Assembly (NCBI GenBank): GCA_023238725.1 | Contig: CM041538.1 | Coordinates: 13,142,880-13,206,879, forward strand | DNA from: Scortum barcoo | Taxonomy: Eukaryota; Chordata; Actinopteri; Centrarchiformes; Terapontidae | Reading direction: 5' to 3' | Length of the DNA stretch: 64,000 nt | Shown: piece by piece, positions 28,401-43,100 of the stretch | Position numbering within the stretch: position 1 is the stretch's first letter | Layout: the number at the start of each line of letters is the position of its first letter | Position numbers and translations under genes: made by a program | Notes under the pieces: generated by a model | The model's database searches: none | What the model saw: only the letters and a program-made list of their open reading frames with translations | What the model was told of the DNA's origin: nothing

Positions 28401-31400
28401 TCTTCTTTCATTCTTCAGCGCATTCAAGGTGAACATTAAACGTCAGCTACCTTGATGGCAACTTTTATAAACTAGTATTATTAGCTTTAGGCATTAACTA
28501 CAGTGCTGTAAGCTCCAACAAGCTCAGCGTAGCAATTAGTGTGCTGTTATTTTTCTGTTTGTTGTTAGTATGAATAAGCCCTCCAAGGCTCATTTTAGCT
28601 TGTTCATAACATGTTTTAGCTTGCCGGGGGTCTGAGAAGCAGACACTGATACACTGACAATAGTTATTATCTCCACAAGCTAACTAACTTGGTACATTGT
28701 TATCAGTCTATGGTTATGGAAAACCCTGTGGGTGTCATTCCAAGTCTGAGGGGAGCCTTGCTATGAAGTGGAATTCCCCTTTCATGACCCATCTGTTTTG
28801 GGAGATAAATGATACGGTATATGGACAAACGCACACACAATACAGTGAGACATAGCAAAAAAATGGAAATCCAAGCAACAACAGGAGTGCAGCTCGAGAG
28901 AGGTGCTGACATGCACACACACACACACACACCTGAACACAGACATGCAAGATGCACAGATGCTACAGGCTATATAGACAGATGCAGACAGTGAGACGGA
29001 GAAATCCACATACCAAAGTGCAGACACAGAGGTAAAAGAATACATGTGCGCGCAAGCACAGATGGTATGTAAAGTCAGTGCCTTACACATCAATAATTGA
29101 ATATGTTCTTACAGATGCACATTCACAAATGGCTTTGACACCTACTGCTTTTAGAGAGTGGTGGCATTAGTAGTAGCACCTATAATATGCGCTTGGATTC
29201 ACCGTCATAAAAAAAGACAGCTTATGCTCCCTCTGTGTTGCTTTATGTCTGTTACTTTATCTGTATGTGTTGTGCAACGCTCAGAGATGCTGTGGCTGTG
29301 ATTCAGACTTGGCTGGACAGCATCCCTTGGAGAGTGTGTGTAGTCTGTGAGAGGGTCTATTTCTAAGGTTTTTTTCTTAGAAATTGATTTTTTTTCTCTC
29401 TCTCTTCTATGCTGTCTCCCTCTCTCTGTATGGACATTTCTGTGATTTTACTTAATCTCGATTCCACTGCTCTCTCCAGTTCCCTCGGTATATTGTTTTG
29501 TTTGTCCTCTCAGCCACTGTATCGGTTTCTCTTAAACACGCATCACCCCTAACAAAACAGGCTGCAGCGCTCCCACTGCAAGGCCTCAAAAGCATACAAA
29601 TAAACACATACAATACATTGTGCATAAAGACTCAAAGAAGACAACAGGGAGCATTGTTGTTTTTTTGTGAAAGAGAAAAATAAAGGGAGGGAAAACATAA
29701 AGTGCAGAAAAATAATTCAGGGACAACCACCGTCTGCGGCACATTCTGGCGAAAAGCAGAAAACAAAAAGCCAGGGTAGGAACTCATCTCTAGTCTTTCA
29801 GGTGGTAATGTAGGAAATCTGGAGTGCGAAAGGCTCTCCACTGTATGTATGTCTCATGAAAAGAAGCATCTGGTGCCGGTTTGCTTGGAAAAGAAACGGG
29901 GAGGCGTTTTTTTAGTTCCTCTGCCATTCTGCGCGGGATCGGTGGGAGCATCGCTGCTGCATTGTAGCTTAATGGGGGGGAGCAAGGCAAAGGGAAGATG
30001 GACGGATGGGCGGAGGGAAGGAGGGCATGAAAGGCTGTGAGGGGCCTATAACGATTGTTGCAGCTGAGGTGGTTAGTGTGTCTGGCTTCATTAGTGCTTA
30101 GTTACTTGGAAGTAAAGGAAGGGGAGAATAATGAGGGTGGGCAACTTCGAACAGCTGGGGTGGAATCTCCCTGCAAGTCCGTTGGGGTAAAAATAAAAAA
30201 TGGGGGTCCACCTTTCAAAACACAAGGGCCAAGTCAAAGGTCCACACAAAGGCAAGGGGAGGAGTGCCGGGGGTCTTTGAAGTATAGCTGAGGAGGGGTC
30301 AAGTCTCTTTTTGCTCCTCTTTAGGCCATTGTGGGGACCACATGGGAAAGCAAGATGAGGCTGTCACTGGCACTTTGTGTGTGGCAGATTTGGATGCCTG
30401 GATGTGCAATAGGTCAACGGTGAGATATATTTTAGGGTTTAAAAGGTTAGTTCATGAGGAAACTGGCATTTCTCACATGTTTGAAGTGCACTGGGGCGAG
30501 GTGAAGGGAACATCTGTGACTGGGCGGGTCAGTGAAATTGGATTGCAGTGTATCTCTTTCTGCTTGCTAAAAAGCGTATCCTGTTAGATCCTAAAATATA
30601 TCATGCGAGTGAGTGATTTGCTGGTGAAGGTTCGCCGTGCTGTTCGGTGTACGGCATGCAGACACGCTGTCAGTCGGGTACACAATCATTTCAGCTTTTT
30701 CACCATCGGCGTCTGCATTAATAAATCAGTCTAACTCTACATAACATGCCGCAGAGTCAACTCACCCCGGTCTCAGGGTGCGCAGTCCAGGCTAATTCTG
30801 TCGTGGCCCACTTCGTGTCCATCAGCGTCTCTGCAAGCGGAAGCAGAAAAGAAGACAACCAGGTCAGACAAAGAGGAACACGGTGACAGAGGAGATCAAT
30901 AGAACTTTCAATAGTTTTACAACATCGTAAAAGCTGAGCGGAGGCAGAGATAAGACTTTAACCAGAGTTGTTCACAGATAGCTGTGTGAATAACTCAATG
31001 ACAGAGAGAAAGCGCGGGCTTCTATATTACATTTAATTAAACAAAGAAGTACTGTACGTCTGTGTGCGACCGGAAGACCATGAGACAGTGGGAGGGTGAG
31101 ACACAGCTCTAGGTGGGTGATCTGTGAGCCATTGTGTGACATTTTATTGCGCTTCCTTGTCTGCCTAATTAGTCTCAATTAGACGTTTGCCTTTAAACGG
31201 GGGAGAAAACAACGGCGGGTCTCACTGAGAAATGGTTCCGCTTCCCACAGGGCACTGCGACACACACACACTTGATAATGCACACACACTTGATCATCAC
31301 ACACGCAGCGAGTAACAGATTGTAAAACTTCACAAGATATATAACCCAACAGAAGGCTTAAATGGAGAGGGGGGTTATAAAGTTAGGTGTCACAAAAGAG

Positions 31401-34400
31401 GGGCTCTTGAGCGTAACAGGGGTCAATACACTTCAATTGGTCTCACTTTCTGTCAATACTTGAGCGCATACACACACACTTCAAGTTTACCTTGCATTTC
31501 GCGCCCGTCTCTTGGCACACAGTAGGGGAACTCACACAGATCATACACACAGTACAAGTGAATGCACAAAATGGTGGACAGGGATCCCTTGCAAATCCCC
31601 TTTTCCCCTCTTCACTTTCCAGCCTCTTGTTTCTCCTGGCAAAGACGCCGGCTTTGTGAGAGCGGGGAAGGAAGACTATAAATGTCGAGTCTTTTACTAC
31701 CTGGCGCTCAAGGCGCAGTATGCAGCCACCGTTATTATCTCAACCGCTGTGCTGTTCTACAAGACAGTAAAAGATGATGAAACGGCACTGGCAGAAAGTG
31801 GGATTGAACTGTCCCCCGTCATGGAGGGAACACGAGATCTTCCATTTTTTCCACCTCGTTTGCAGGAGGCGAACCCAAAGAAGTCTCTCAGCCCACTCTG
31901 CTACTCTACCACCAGCTCTGAGATTTTCTCCACCTTTGTCTCCCTGTTTCCTCAACTGGTAAGCTGACTAGAAACGAGACTTGAGAAAACCCTCGGATTC
32001 CACCATCCATTCTCCAAATACCTGCTGCCACCACTGCCGCATTCAGGAGCACCAGCGGTGACAAATGCAAACACTCTCGATCTCAAAGACCCCTTGTGAA
32101 TTATGCCTAGCTCTGTAGAGACTGCATGCTTCCACAGCTGGGAATTCCCACTGAATTCCACCCCCCCGTGCTTTGAGTGACAGTGTGTCTGACATGTGTA
32201 CGTGCCTGGCGAGAAAACATGACTTCCTGCCAAAGGGTAGATATCTTCCAGTGCAAAAAAAAACTAATAAAATAAAAAATAAACCCACATACAATCAGAT
32301 TTCAAATGTAGCTTTGGCTTGTTGCCCTCAGGCGAAATGGTCTGGAAGCTTCTCTGTGAGCCAGTTAGCGCGGTGAGAACTGTCTCTCTGGGAGTGGCTC
32401 TGGGAGCTGAAGTGAATATCATTTACTCGCAGCAGCTCGGGGGTCAAATCCAGCTCGCAACCTTTGTCACAAACACTCCTCTCGCTTCCTCTGCTGCCGA
32501 CATTCTCTCCGCGGTGATAGTGGAGATGTTTTAAAACGCATCGTGAATGCAGCCTGCTTTTGCCGAGAGCTCTCTTTGTAACCAGATGCAATGAGCCACA
32601 TTTGTCACTTGAGCAAATAAGGGCCTACTGGTGTTTTCATCTCAGAAACTGTGTCAGCACATATTAGCTGCGGGACTTCCCCTGACTCATACCGTGACGG
32701 TGTGTGATTTGGGACCTGTTACCTACAGCTATGCAGGCAGGTAAGCCGGTGTGTTGGAAATGATACACCTCGGCTGCCCGGTGTTTATTATTATGACTGG
32801 GCCGTGTGTATGGCACGTAGGCTTGTCATTAGAGCTGACCTTGCTGAAAATGACAACGCGGTGAAACACAATGACAGATGGGGGAGAGTCAAAGAGGGAA
32901 GCAGAGGGGGAGAACGAGATGAGAGAGAAAGAGCCAGAGCCGGGGAGCAAAAAGAGCGATATGCAAAACACACACACACACAGCTGGGAGTCTGACTCAG
33001 TGGTTTAGACAGTGGGTCATTCGGTGTGCATGTGCAGCAGTAACCCTTCCCTTCTCGATGCATCTGCTTTGTCTAACCTCTGTGTTTGCGTGTGTGTGTG
33101 AGTGAATGTGGGTATGCGTGCCCGTGTGGGAGGGTAATTGCGTGCATGTGTGTATTTGGTGCAAAGCCCTGTATTGTGCCCAAAGTGGAGCACCAATCCT
33201 GAGTCAATGGGCCAGAGCAAAAGCACTGAATGACCTCGACCTAACCCAGCCGCTCCCTCTCTGTCAGTGTGTGCGTGTGTGTGTGTGCGCGCAAGTGGTT
33301 GGCTGTTATGCTCATTTGTCTTTGTGTTTATGTGTGTGTGAATAACACACCATGCAATGGAAGTGCACTGCAGTGTTCATGACCATACACCAAATTCAGA
33401 CACCTGCACAGTCATATAAAATACACACACACACACACACACATATATATTTAAAGGAAACAAAACAGAGAATAAAGTGCTATATGCCCACACAGAAAGT
33501 AACTGTTTTCATGCGCCAAACCTACAAACTTGTGCTTTATGGATGATAAAGGATGAGAGAGAGGCAGAGTAAGACAGATTAAAGAGAGAAAGGTTCTTTT
33601 TTTTTTTTAAAGCAACAACCACTGAAAGCTTCTAAGACCACGCTGGCGGCTTGCCTAATGGGTGTGCTTTCGAGACAGAGAAAAGACAAATAGGCGGAAA
33701 GAAAACCAGAAGGACGGGTTGAGGAAGAAACAGCCACTGTGCGACTTTGAGACCCTCCCCCGTACACACTAAGTGTTTCTTTGCCTTTTAGCTCGATGCA
33801 TTTCACTCGACTGTGGAAGTGTAAAACGAGAGAAGCTAAGATTGTAGGTTGGAGGGCGGAGGAAAGAACAGAGTAAATCAGGCAAATGAACATGCAAATG
33901 TTCTGCCGTAAAACACACACGCAGCGTGAGAGGGAAGTGCGCACATCTGGGAGGTAGCACTGGATCAGGATACACAGATGCACACGGCTGTTTAATCCAT
34001 CTTCCTCGCATCCCCTAACACTTTTTTTTTCTCATTCATTTTCAGTCTCTTTCTCATCACCCCTATGAAATCATGGATCTAATTTACCATTGTTTCTTTT
34101 CCCTCCATCTCTTTCTCTTCATCTTCACCCCCACTGCTTTTTTATTTTTATTTTTTAGCTTACTCTAACTACTTTCTCTCTCTTTGCTCTGGCAGGATGT
34201 GATAGGTTTGACCTCTTTTCATTTGTCTATTTTCCACTTTCTCTTCCCTCCTCCTTCTCTTGCCGATTTCTATACCTGCGCTCGTGTTTTCACACTGTGT
34301 CATGATGGGAATGTTTTTCAACCTCCTACTGCTTAAAGAGACTATTCAATTAGCGCGTCACCGTGTGAGCAACCTGAGGATTGCTCCGGTGAAGAATTAT

Positions 34401-35756
34401 TTATGATATAGGTCAAATGCACCTGGGATTAGCATGACAAACACGGGGGAAGATGGCAGTTGTGACATTTGTTTTCGCAATGAACTCTTGATAGTGTGAG
34501 AAAGAATCGCAGGAATACAAACAGGCTTGGAGAGATCATACGCAGGCAAATACATGTGCTGCACACACACACACACACACACACACTCTAAACCAACCCC
34601 TACACTCTAATCCCGTAATGACAGGGCAGGCCTAATAACAGGGGAGGGCACCGAAGCATTTGTCCCTATGGCCGCATCCAACACACACTCGCATGCACGC
34701 ACGCAAACACGCACGGCACCCAGAGTTACAAGCCTCTTAAAATATTTCTTTGTTCAAACAAGCAGACTTCTTAAAAGAAAGAAAAAAGAGAAGGACCTGA
34801 GAAAAGGGGGGAAGAAAGGCCATTATTGAGAGAGAGGAATGTGTGGTCGCTTCACAGGGCTAAGTCCCCGGGACGCGAGGAGCAGACAGGTGAGGGATTT
34901 GGCTTGGATCTCACCGCAACTACTTTGAGCTTTTTAGCGTGCTCGTCTTTGTTGGCGTGACCCCGCCAGATGACAACTGAAAGACAACTGAACCCAAGGC
35001 CTTTTTTTTTGGGTGGGGGGTTAAAAAGATGCGTCTCGTCTAAACAACCTTGGAGATACGAGAGTGACTGACAAAGCAATGTTTGAAATGACAAACGAAA
35101 GCTCCCCGTTGACGCGGGGGCTTCCCGTTTCCTGCCGTGAGTGCAAAACAAAATGGCTGCTCTTCGTGCTAGCATTGAGTGCTCCATTAATGAAACGTGA
35201 TGACAGCAGGATTTTGTTTTCAGCAGGAAAAAGTAAAACGGAAAAAAAAAAACTTCAAACCCCCCCACAACAACTCCTTCCCCAAAAATCCTTCCCCTCG
35301 GGCCTCTCCGCTGGTTAATTATCTTCTCCCCACCTCTTCTCCGAGTCGCTTTTGTTGTGCTCCCTCCATGGTCAAACAGACCAAGCACATGGCAACCTGG
35401 CATGGGGCGACCGCTCCATTAAAATACTATGCCGTCTGGTTGCCAAACACTCGAGCCTCTGTTTAGCCACAGAAACAGTGAAATGTGTCAACACTGAGAG
35501 CAAGGACCCCACGCTCAACTTATTAGCGCTATTAGCCTGATTGCTTTGTGCGCTATCTTTGTTGGCTCGGCTTTTTGTTGGTGGAAGAGAGAGGGAGAGA
35601 GAGAGGTGCAGAAAGAAAGAGAGAGAGAGAGAGGTGGAGGAGCGGTGCCATTCAAATTCAAATTGTCCAAGCAGCCTTTTGCCTTTGTGCTGGGCCAGAG
35701 TGCGATGATTAGGAGAAGTCCCCTCCATTTTATGGCGTGAGACCTCCCCTTCAGCA

Positions 35757-35800
<44 letters not shown>

Positions 35801-37059
35801 ACACTCAATCGCAGTCACGGTAATTGGTTGCTGCGACATGGACAGGCCAAGGAGGTGATTCCTCTGTGGAATTCCTGAACGAACTCGCCTCCTGTGACAG
35901 AGACCCCCCACGACCCCACCACCACCCCATTGCGCGCACACACACACACACATACTTAACCCTGCTACCACTCACTGTCAGTCATCTCACAATGGCTGTC
36001 ATACAAGAGGTTTGTCCTCTGTGTGTGCATGTGTGTGCGTGTGTGTGTTGCTAACAGGGTTACGCCATCCATGCTTAGGAAATTAGCTCTCTTTCTATCT
36101 TTCCGTCTCACTCTTCCCCCTCTCCCTCTCACTAACTGTTGTATCATCTCTCCCCATGGGGAAGTCTAATGAACGCAAGTCTTTGCCCTCTGCGTTCGTC
36201 ACTGGGCCTCTGCCCTCAATTATTTTCCCCTCGTCAAAAGATACCTTGGGGCTGAATACTATTTGGGTTGTAACAGCATGCGTTTTTTCTACCTTTTTTT
36301 TCTGTCTGCTTGGCCCGGCGTGTCTGCAGAGGCAATTTCTGACAAGCAGCTCTTGCCCGATGACACTGGGACTTGTGATAAATAAACAAAAAACAAACAC
36401 AACGATGTGTCTGATGATTCTGTCAGAGGCTTTGAGAGAGCAGAGTGGAGCGGCTGAAATGGAAAAAAGAAACAAGCTTTGATCGCAGAAAGGAGGACAC
36501 TGCGAGCAAGCACGACTGCTTCTTGGACTTACATACGTATCTATGTGCTGGTAAGTATGTGTGTGCATGTGTGATGTGTGTGTGTGTATGTGAGTGTGTG
36601 TGTATGCTGCAACCAAGGAGTGTGTTGCCTTTTTCAAGGGCTCATGAAGTCTAGTCTAGTTCCTGTACTGCCGATGGAATTGGCCTCTTTGTCTTTACTC
36701 CTCTCTCTCTCTCTCCCCCTCCCTATCCCCTTCTCTCACTAACTCTCCTAATTACAAAGCACAGAGGATCTGACGAACAGGTAGCCCTAAGGGCAGCTGT
36801 CTACAAAACCAGGTGTGCCTCTGTGCTTGTGTGTGAGTATGTGTGCGTCAGCATATGTGTATGAATGAGTGAGTGTGCATGTATGTATTTTCGGTCTCCC
36901 CCATGTCGTAAGTGTATAAGCGACCGTACCTTCCTGAGTCATCGACGTGTGCGCGCATGTAAGTGGTTGTAACTGGAGCCTCTGCTTAGATGAACACTCA
37001 CAAACTACAGTGTCCCCCAAACTCCTTTTTCTCTGCCTTCTTATTTTGAGGTTTGTTTT

Positions 37060-37105
<46 letters not shown>

Positions 37106-40100
37106 TGCACATTCTCCCCCAACTTCCTAGTTAACCACCCAACCCCTCACCCTGCTCCGGGACCAGGCATTCACAGCTGTCTGCATTGTCCCAGGGGTTC
37201 ATTGAATGGCTCTGTGTTCCGTTGCTATTGAATAAGTCACAGCTCCTTCATCAACAGCACTGACAACATAACACATACGCACACAAACACACACATTCAC
37301 GGCCGGGGGTGAGCTATTAGCACTAGTTTTATTGGCTTCTTGTTCTCTGACACAAGCACTTCAGATTACGCTCAAAATCCAATTCTGTGAAGCTTCAGTG
37401 TGAATCCTCTTTGCCATCTTTGCTCCTGTTGGTGTACCTCAACCTAATCAGCATTTTTTTTGTTGTTGTTGTTGCTTGTTAACTTGAAAATACCCATGTC
37501 GTAACAGTGCAGCAGATTGCCTGCGACATGCGGTTTAACTTACAGCTGACTGACGTGGCGTTTTAATGAATACTTGAGCTAGCTTTGAACCTGCAGCGTT
37601 TTCAGTTGCCGCTTCATTTCCCAGGCTGTGAGAGCTGCACTTAACATTTTGCTCTCCGGAGGGGAATGTGAAGGCTTTTGTTCGCTGTCCATAACATTCC
37701 ACATTTATCTTTACGTCTCGCCCTGCCCCTTTGCCCAACCTCGCAAGCTTCACGTGCGTGTGCCGCTTCTACAGAAACTGCTGATGCTGACTCTGGTGAC
37801 TTAATAACAGAGTCCTAGGCCTTTGTGTGAGAAGACTTAACCACCTTTTTTCCCTTTTTTACAGTCACAGCCCCTCTGCGTGATGTGAAGTTTACTGGGT
37901 TTCATCCCCTACCGAAATATTCCTCTGAAGGAGTCATCCCAGACCATGCTGATTTACAACGCTGGGATGTTTGGCCTTGTCATGCGCAACCTAATTAGGG
38001 CTGCTGGTGCTTTAACTCACCTCTGACTGGAAACCAAGTAGGGGTGCACATGTTTGATCCTGACATCATCTGGAATGGAAATATAACTCTAACATTTACA
38101 GTAAATGAGGACATTGTCACTGCAAACTGCCACTTTCCTTTTAGTAATTTTTTTTAATGAGTTCAAAGAAGTCCTAAAATAAATCAGGGTAATAATCTAC
38201 CAAGTACTGTTTCATTATAGCATTTTAGAAATGCACGTTCCTCATTTGCAAATGATTACGTTGGGGGGCATCAGGTCTGCATGTGTTTAACCACCTCCAG
38301 GAAATGGGCGTAGATCCAGGTTTCTGTAGGGACACGGGATGTTTACATCACCTAGAAACATGGAAACTATTGCCTCAACCTTTACCATAAATGAAGCGCT
38401 TTCTCACTCACAACCCTTTCTGGAAATTATCCACACCTCTATCTCTCTTTCTCTCTCTGTGTTTTACAACATTTCATAATTTCATTTTTTTCCCCCCTCC
38501 ACTAAAATCCAACGGCGTGCGCTGACAGTAAACACTGTTTAAGCATAACACCCCAGTCATGAATTAGATCGCTGAATCCGAGCGCCGGGTGACTTGTGCG
38601 GTGTGCGCCTCTGCGTGAGACGCCTAGATGCCATCATCTGATTTCCTGGCATATGACTCAGCCAACTGCGACTGAAAAATGCAAACAAGCAAGCGAGGAG
38701 CAAGTTCGCGTTTGCCCCAAGGATCTGCATATGGAAATACGGATCTCCTTGTCGAGTTTTGTGGGTTTTTGTGCGTGTGTGTGTGTTTGTATAAGTCAGA
38801 GGGAGAAAGGAAGCGAGACAGAGTAATTTGGCTGTCTATTTGTGTGTGTGTGTGTTCGAGGATGATATAGTGCACGTGTGTGTCACTACAGCTGTTGATT
38901 TCATTCCATTTCACCTCACGCTCCCTGAGGGGCGGAGTGGCAGTGATACCTGGAATACACTTCATATTTAAAACACAATACAGTGTAAATGCAATCTCAG
39001 CAAGCCCCGATTGATTTACTACTCTGCTACACAGATGAAAGGCAAACAAGTAAACCACACATGACCACACGTAGGTGAACATTTCACCGTGTCCTCAACG
39101 TCTATGAAAAGCACCTCTTTGACACACACCTAAATAAGGTGAGGAAGCGAGGAATGGCCCCGAACATCAGCTCCACCACCATCGAGCTTTCAACCACACC
39201 TATTTATAACATATGCTATATAAACTGCACCCTCCTCTCTTTTATTTAGACAATACCTGCCTTGGTATGCAGGGGTTTAACGTCTTGCTCGAGGGCACTG
39301 CGGTAGAGGGAGCAGGAAGAACAGCAGATCGCATTGTTCACAGACAATTAAATATAATAACCAAATGTTACAGAAAAGGGACAAAACCCTGAAAATGCAG
39401 ATCAGCCAACATGTCTGAAAATATTCTCTCACATCTTCTAAAACACATACATGTCTCTTTATCTCTTCATCCATTATTCCATGTACCTTGGCATTTACTT
39501 AAAGCTTGTTCCGGATGCTGAACATTTGCCTCATTATATGTTCATCTACAAAGCGAGATGCATAAAAGGGAGGGGGAGCGGCTGGAGTAATTTACTCAAT
39601 GAGATAAAGCATCGCCAATGTTCTTTGATTTGCTGCTTTGTCTGGCCAAACCTGTGGACGTCTCTGATGACTCCTCTGTGGATATGGCTAATGAACAAAC
39701 GGTGCTCCGATAAGAATCATGTGAGGTACTGAAGGCGCTAATAAATATGAAGTGCCTTAAAGGTCAACCTCGAAGAGGGAAATATATAATATGACTGAAT
39801 TAGGCTTGAAAGAAGCCCCGTTCTTCTTTGTCAGTCTCATTTAAACATTAGAAACCTAAAAAAAAATGAATTCATTCAAAGGTCGGAAGCACTTATGAGA
39901 GGCAGACATCTGTCCATCTGTATGTCTATTTATCCATCTATCTATCTTTATTTCTCTGTTCAAGGAAGATAGCATTATGGTAGCCTGTGTGTGTGTGTGT
40001 GTGTGTGTGTGTCAGCCTGAGCAGAAATTCACCTGGCGCCTCTGCCTCTCGAAGGGATTTTAGGTATTAGTGGTGCAGGCTAACATTGTGACAGGTGAGT

Positions 40101-43100
40101 GTCAGGACTCACTAACCCCATCCAAGTCACATTTAGCACATCAAGTCTGCCAGTGGAGGTTCTGGCAGCCAACAATCTGCCCTCATACTTTACCTTCATC
40201 GACCCCCCCCCCCCAGGCACATTTCTACAGATTCTGTGTGGCCTTGCTGTAACTAAAACATCGCAGGTTTGACCACCAAGGTCAATGTGTCTCCATTAAT
40301 AGACTGTTCAGATATCCTTGAGGGAAGAAAATGAACCTGTTTGCCCCGTGATGGTAAGTCACTCAAAATGAACAGTTTGCAGTATAATTAAAATGCCGGG
40401 ACATTCACACCGGATACAAAAGGCAATGAATGAAAAGGCATGAAAACAATAATAGCATATGTGCCAACAGTCTCCTGCGTTTTCAATGCATTACTTCCGA
40501 GCTTGATACAGCCACAGCACAAAGGAAATAACTATTGAATATGAGTTTATTTGTCAAGATAAGCGGGGGAGAGGCGAGTGGAGAGAGAGAGCGAAAGAGA
40601 GAGGGAGAGAGATTCCCAGCTTTGGGTGTGGCTGCTTGTAATTTTAAAAAAAAAAAAAAGAAGTTATTCAGTGCACACTCATTTATACCAACATTGCTTG
40701 AAAGTCTCTGTAGATTTCCGAAGGGGAGGAAAGAGGGAGAGAGAAAGAGGGGAAGAGTGGGAGTGAAGGAAAAACAGAGGGAGGGAAGGGGGAGCAAGAG
40801 ATGGGAGTGCAGGGGAAGAGGAGATATATTCAAAGAGGGAGGCAGAGAGCAAAGCAGAGAAAGAGATGGGAATGAAAGGCAAGGGGGGGGCAAGTGGGGG
40901 CGGTAAGGTAACAAAGGGGGGAGCAGGGGGGAGGAGCGAACACAGAGGAGAGAAAAGGAGGGAGAGGAGAGGATGGAGAGCTGGTACACGCTCTCTTGTA
41001 TTCCCCACAGCCCCTACACTTCTTTCACTGCCACTGTGTTTTTGGCATGCTGACACGCAGCGGCCTTCAGAGACTGTGTGTCTTGAGTGTGAATGTGTGT
41101 GCGCAGACATCTACAATGTCCCGTGTATGTTTGTGTGCCTGCCTGAAGTGTCTGTGTTTAACATGCAGCCTGATGGGAACTGTTTTTGCTCATTGCCTTA
41201 CTGCAGCCCAGGGGGCCATCGTCTACTTCACTGCTGTCCTTTTCTTTGCTCTTCTCCTCTCTAGTCCTTTTCTGCCTCTCTCTCCTCTCCTCTCTCTCTT
41301 CTCCTCTCCTGTCTTCCTCTGCTCTTCTGCCCCTGTGCCAACCAGGGCGAGTATTCACAACAGCTCTATAGTTCTGGCAACAGACTGCTTAGAACATAGC
41401 AACGTAGATTCCCAAACCAAATATATGAAAATGTGATAGCAGAGTCTTGTCCTTAGGGAGCTATGTGTGAATTTCAGTGGAAACATTTCACTTGTGCAGA
41501 GAACGGCGTTTGTGCGCGCACGCATACACTGACCTGTGTGAATGAATGAGTATTTGCTTGTATGGGTGGAAGCTGGTGATTATCTGAGTGTCTCAGAGGC
41601 ACTAGAACCATAAACATGCACACATACACACACACGCTTTTGTTCAATAGGAGGTGGGCTATTGTACTGCCTGTGCAGTCAGATTGTGTGTGAGCCGTTA
41701 CCTCACGGCTCTAATAGCAGGTTTCAGGCAATTTTGTGTGTCAGCAATGGCTGACTCAACAAACAGAACTCAATCACATGGGAACACAAACCCATACTGT
41801 ACACTTACATAATGCTAATGCACACATATTATGCATAATACATTATTTAAAGAATAATAACACCAACACACACACAAACAGAAAATGAGACATGTTATTA
41901 GGACTCCTGCACACACACACATACATGTGCACACACACACACACACACACAAATCCTGTTTGTTCACTGGGGGTGTAGCCCAGAAAGAGCTGGAACCGGG
42001 CATTGAATAAAAGCCGTGGCTTTTTGAATGGCTGAGCACCACAAGAAAAGGGCTTAGCACCCAGCTTTGCCATTCTGTTTCAATAGCCACTGAGTCTCTC
42101 TCACAAACACATGCCCTCTCACTCTCTTGCTCTTTCTGGCTCTCTCTCTCCCTCTACCATTGTTTCTCTTAATACAGTCTCTCCTAATACAGTCATCTGC
42201 CAACATATCAGATCACCTTACAATGCACTTCCACTGCAGCATGTAATGATCGTGTTGAATCTAATTAAAGATGGCTACTTCCTGTTACACCCGGAACAGC
42301 TGCCTGTGCGTCTGCAGTGAGGGGCAAAGCCCCAATGCGGTCCACATTTTCCGCATGCCAGTGGCTTCCAATTACTTTAAAACAGTTTAAAAAATACTGT
42401 GGTGGTAGAGACTAAAAGTCTTTGAGGTTTGCTTGTTTCTTTTCTGCTTCTCCTCGGAAACTTGCACAGACAGGATAAACAAAAAACAGAACCAAAATAG
42501 GATATGGGGACTACCCTATTAGCGTTGACTGCAGCTAGTCATACTAAAAGCAGCCTCTTGGCTCATTGAGCAACCGCTGATGATTTATGAAGATGTTGCA
42601 GGGTAATTATCAAGTCAATTATCACCGCCAGTCATGTTAATTTCACAGGTATGCCCGCATTTACCTATGAGGGAGAAAAAAAAGAGGACGTTGGGAAGCA
42701 AAAAAGGGAGAAGAAAAGGCAGATGGGGAATTTTAGTAGATGAGTAATTATACTCTACTCCCACCACTGGCACACATGCACATCATCACACCCCGACTCC
42801 TCTGTCCTCTCTTTTCAAAAGGGAGGATAAGGAGGGCCAGGTGATGTGTAAACCCTGCGGGCAGGCTGCTGCTCCTCACACCAGCTCGTTAAGGAGACAG
42901 AGGGCTTGTTACCTACTTGCCCAGTCATTAGCCATTCAGGTCAAAGACGTGAAGAACAAAAGGGAGGTTAGGGCAGCTGAAGTCAGGAATGCAGCCCGCC
43001 GGGTCAGGGCTCTGCGGGACTGCGAGACTGAGACACTCTCACACGAGCACACACCCTTTCTGTTACAGCCATGCAAATCCTTACACACAAAGATCACATA

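Noticed and set aside
31786..31850. Second SINE-like piece with GGGATTGAACTG wording
   Set aside because: It is too short and isolated to separate from chance.
34852..35403. Minus-strand open frame of 183 codons in intron 1
   Set aside because: It is basic, with homopolymer-derived Phe and Lys runs and no recognisable domain. It overlaps possible non-coding regulatory sequence.
35372..35971. 199-codon minus-strand frame rich in Cys-Val
   Set aside because: The Cys-Val runs come from the CA microsatellite read in antisense.
36095..36637. Minus-strand open frame of 180 codons
   Set aside because: It begins in a CA/GT repeat giving Thr-His runs and shows no domain; a repeat-driven frame.
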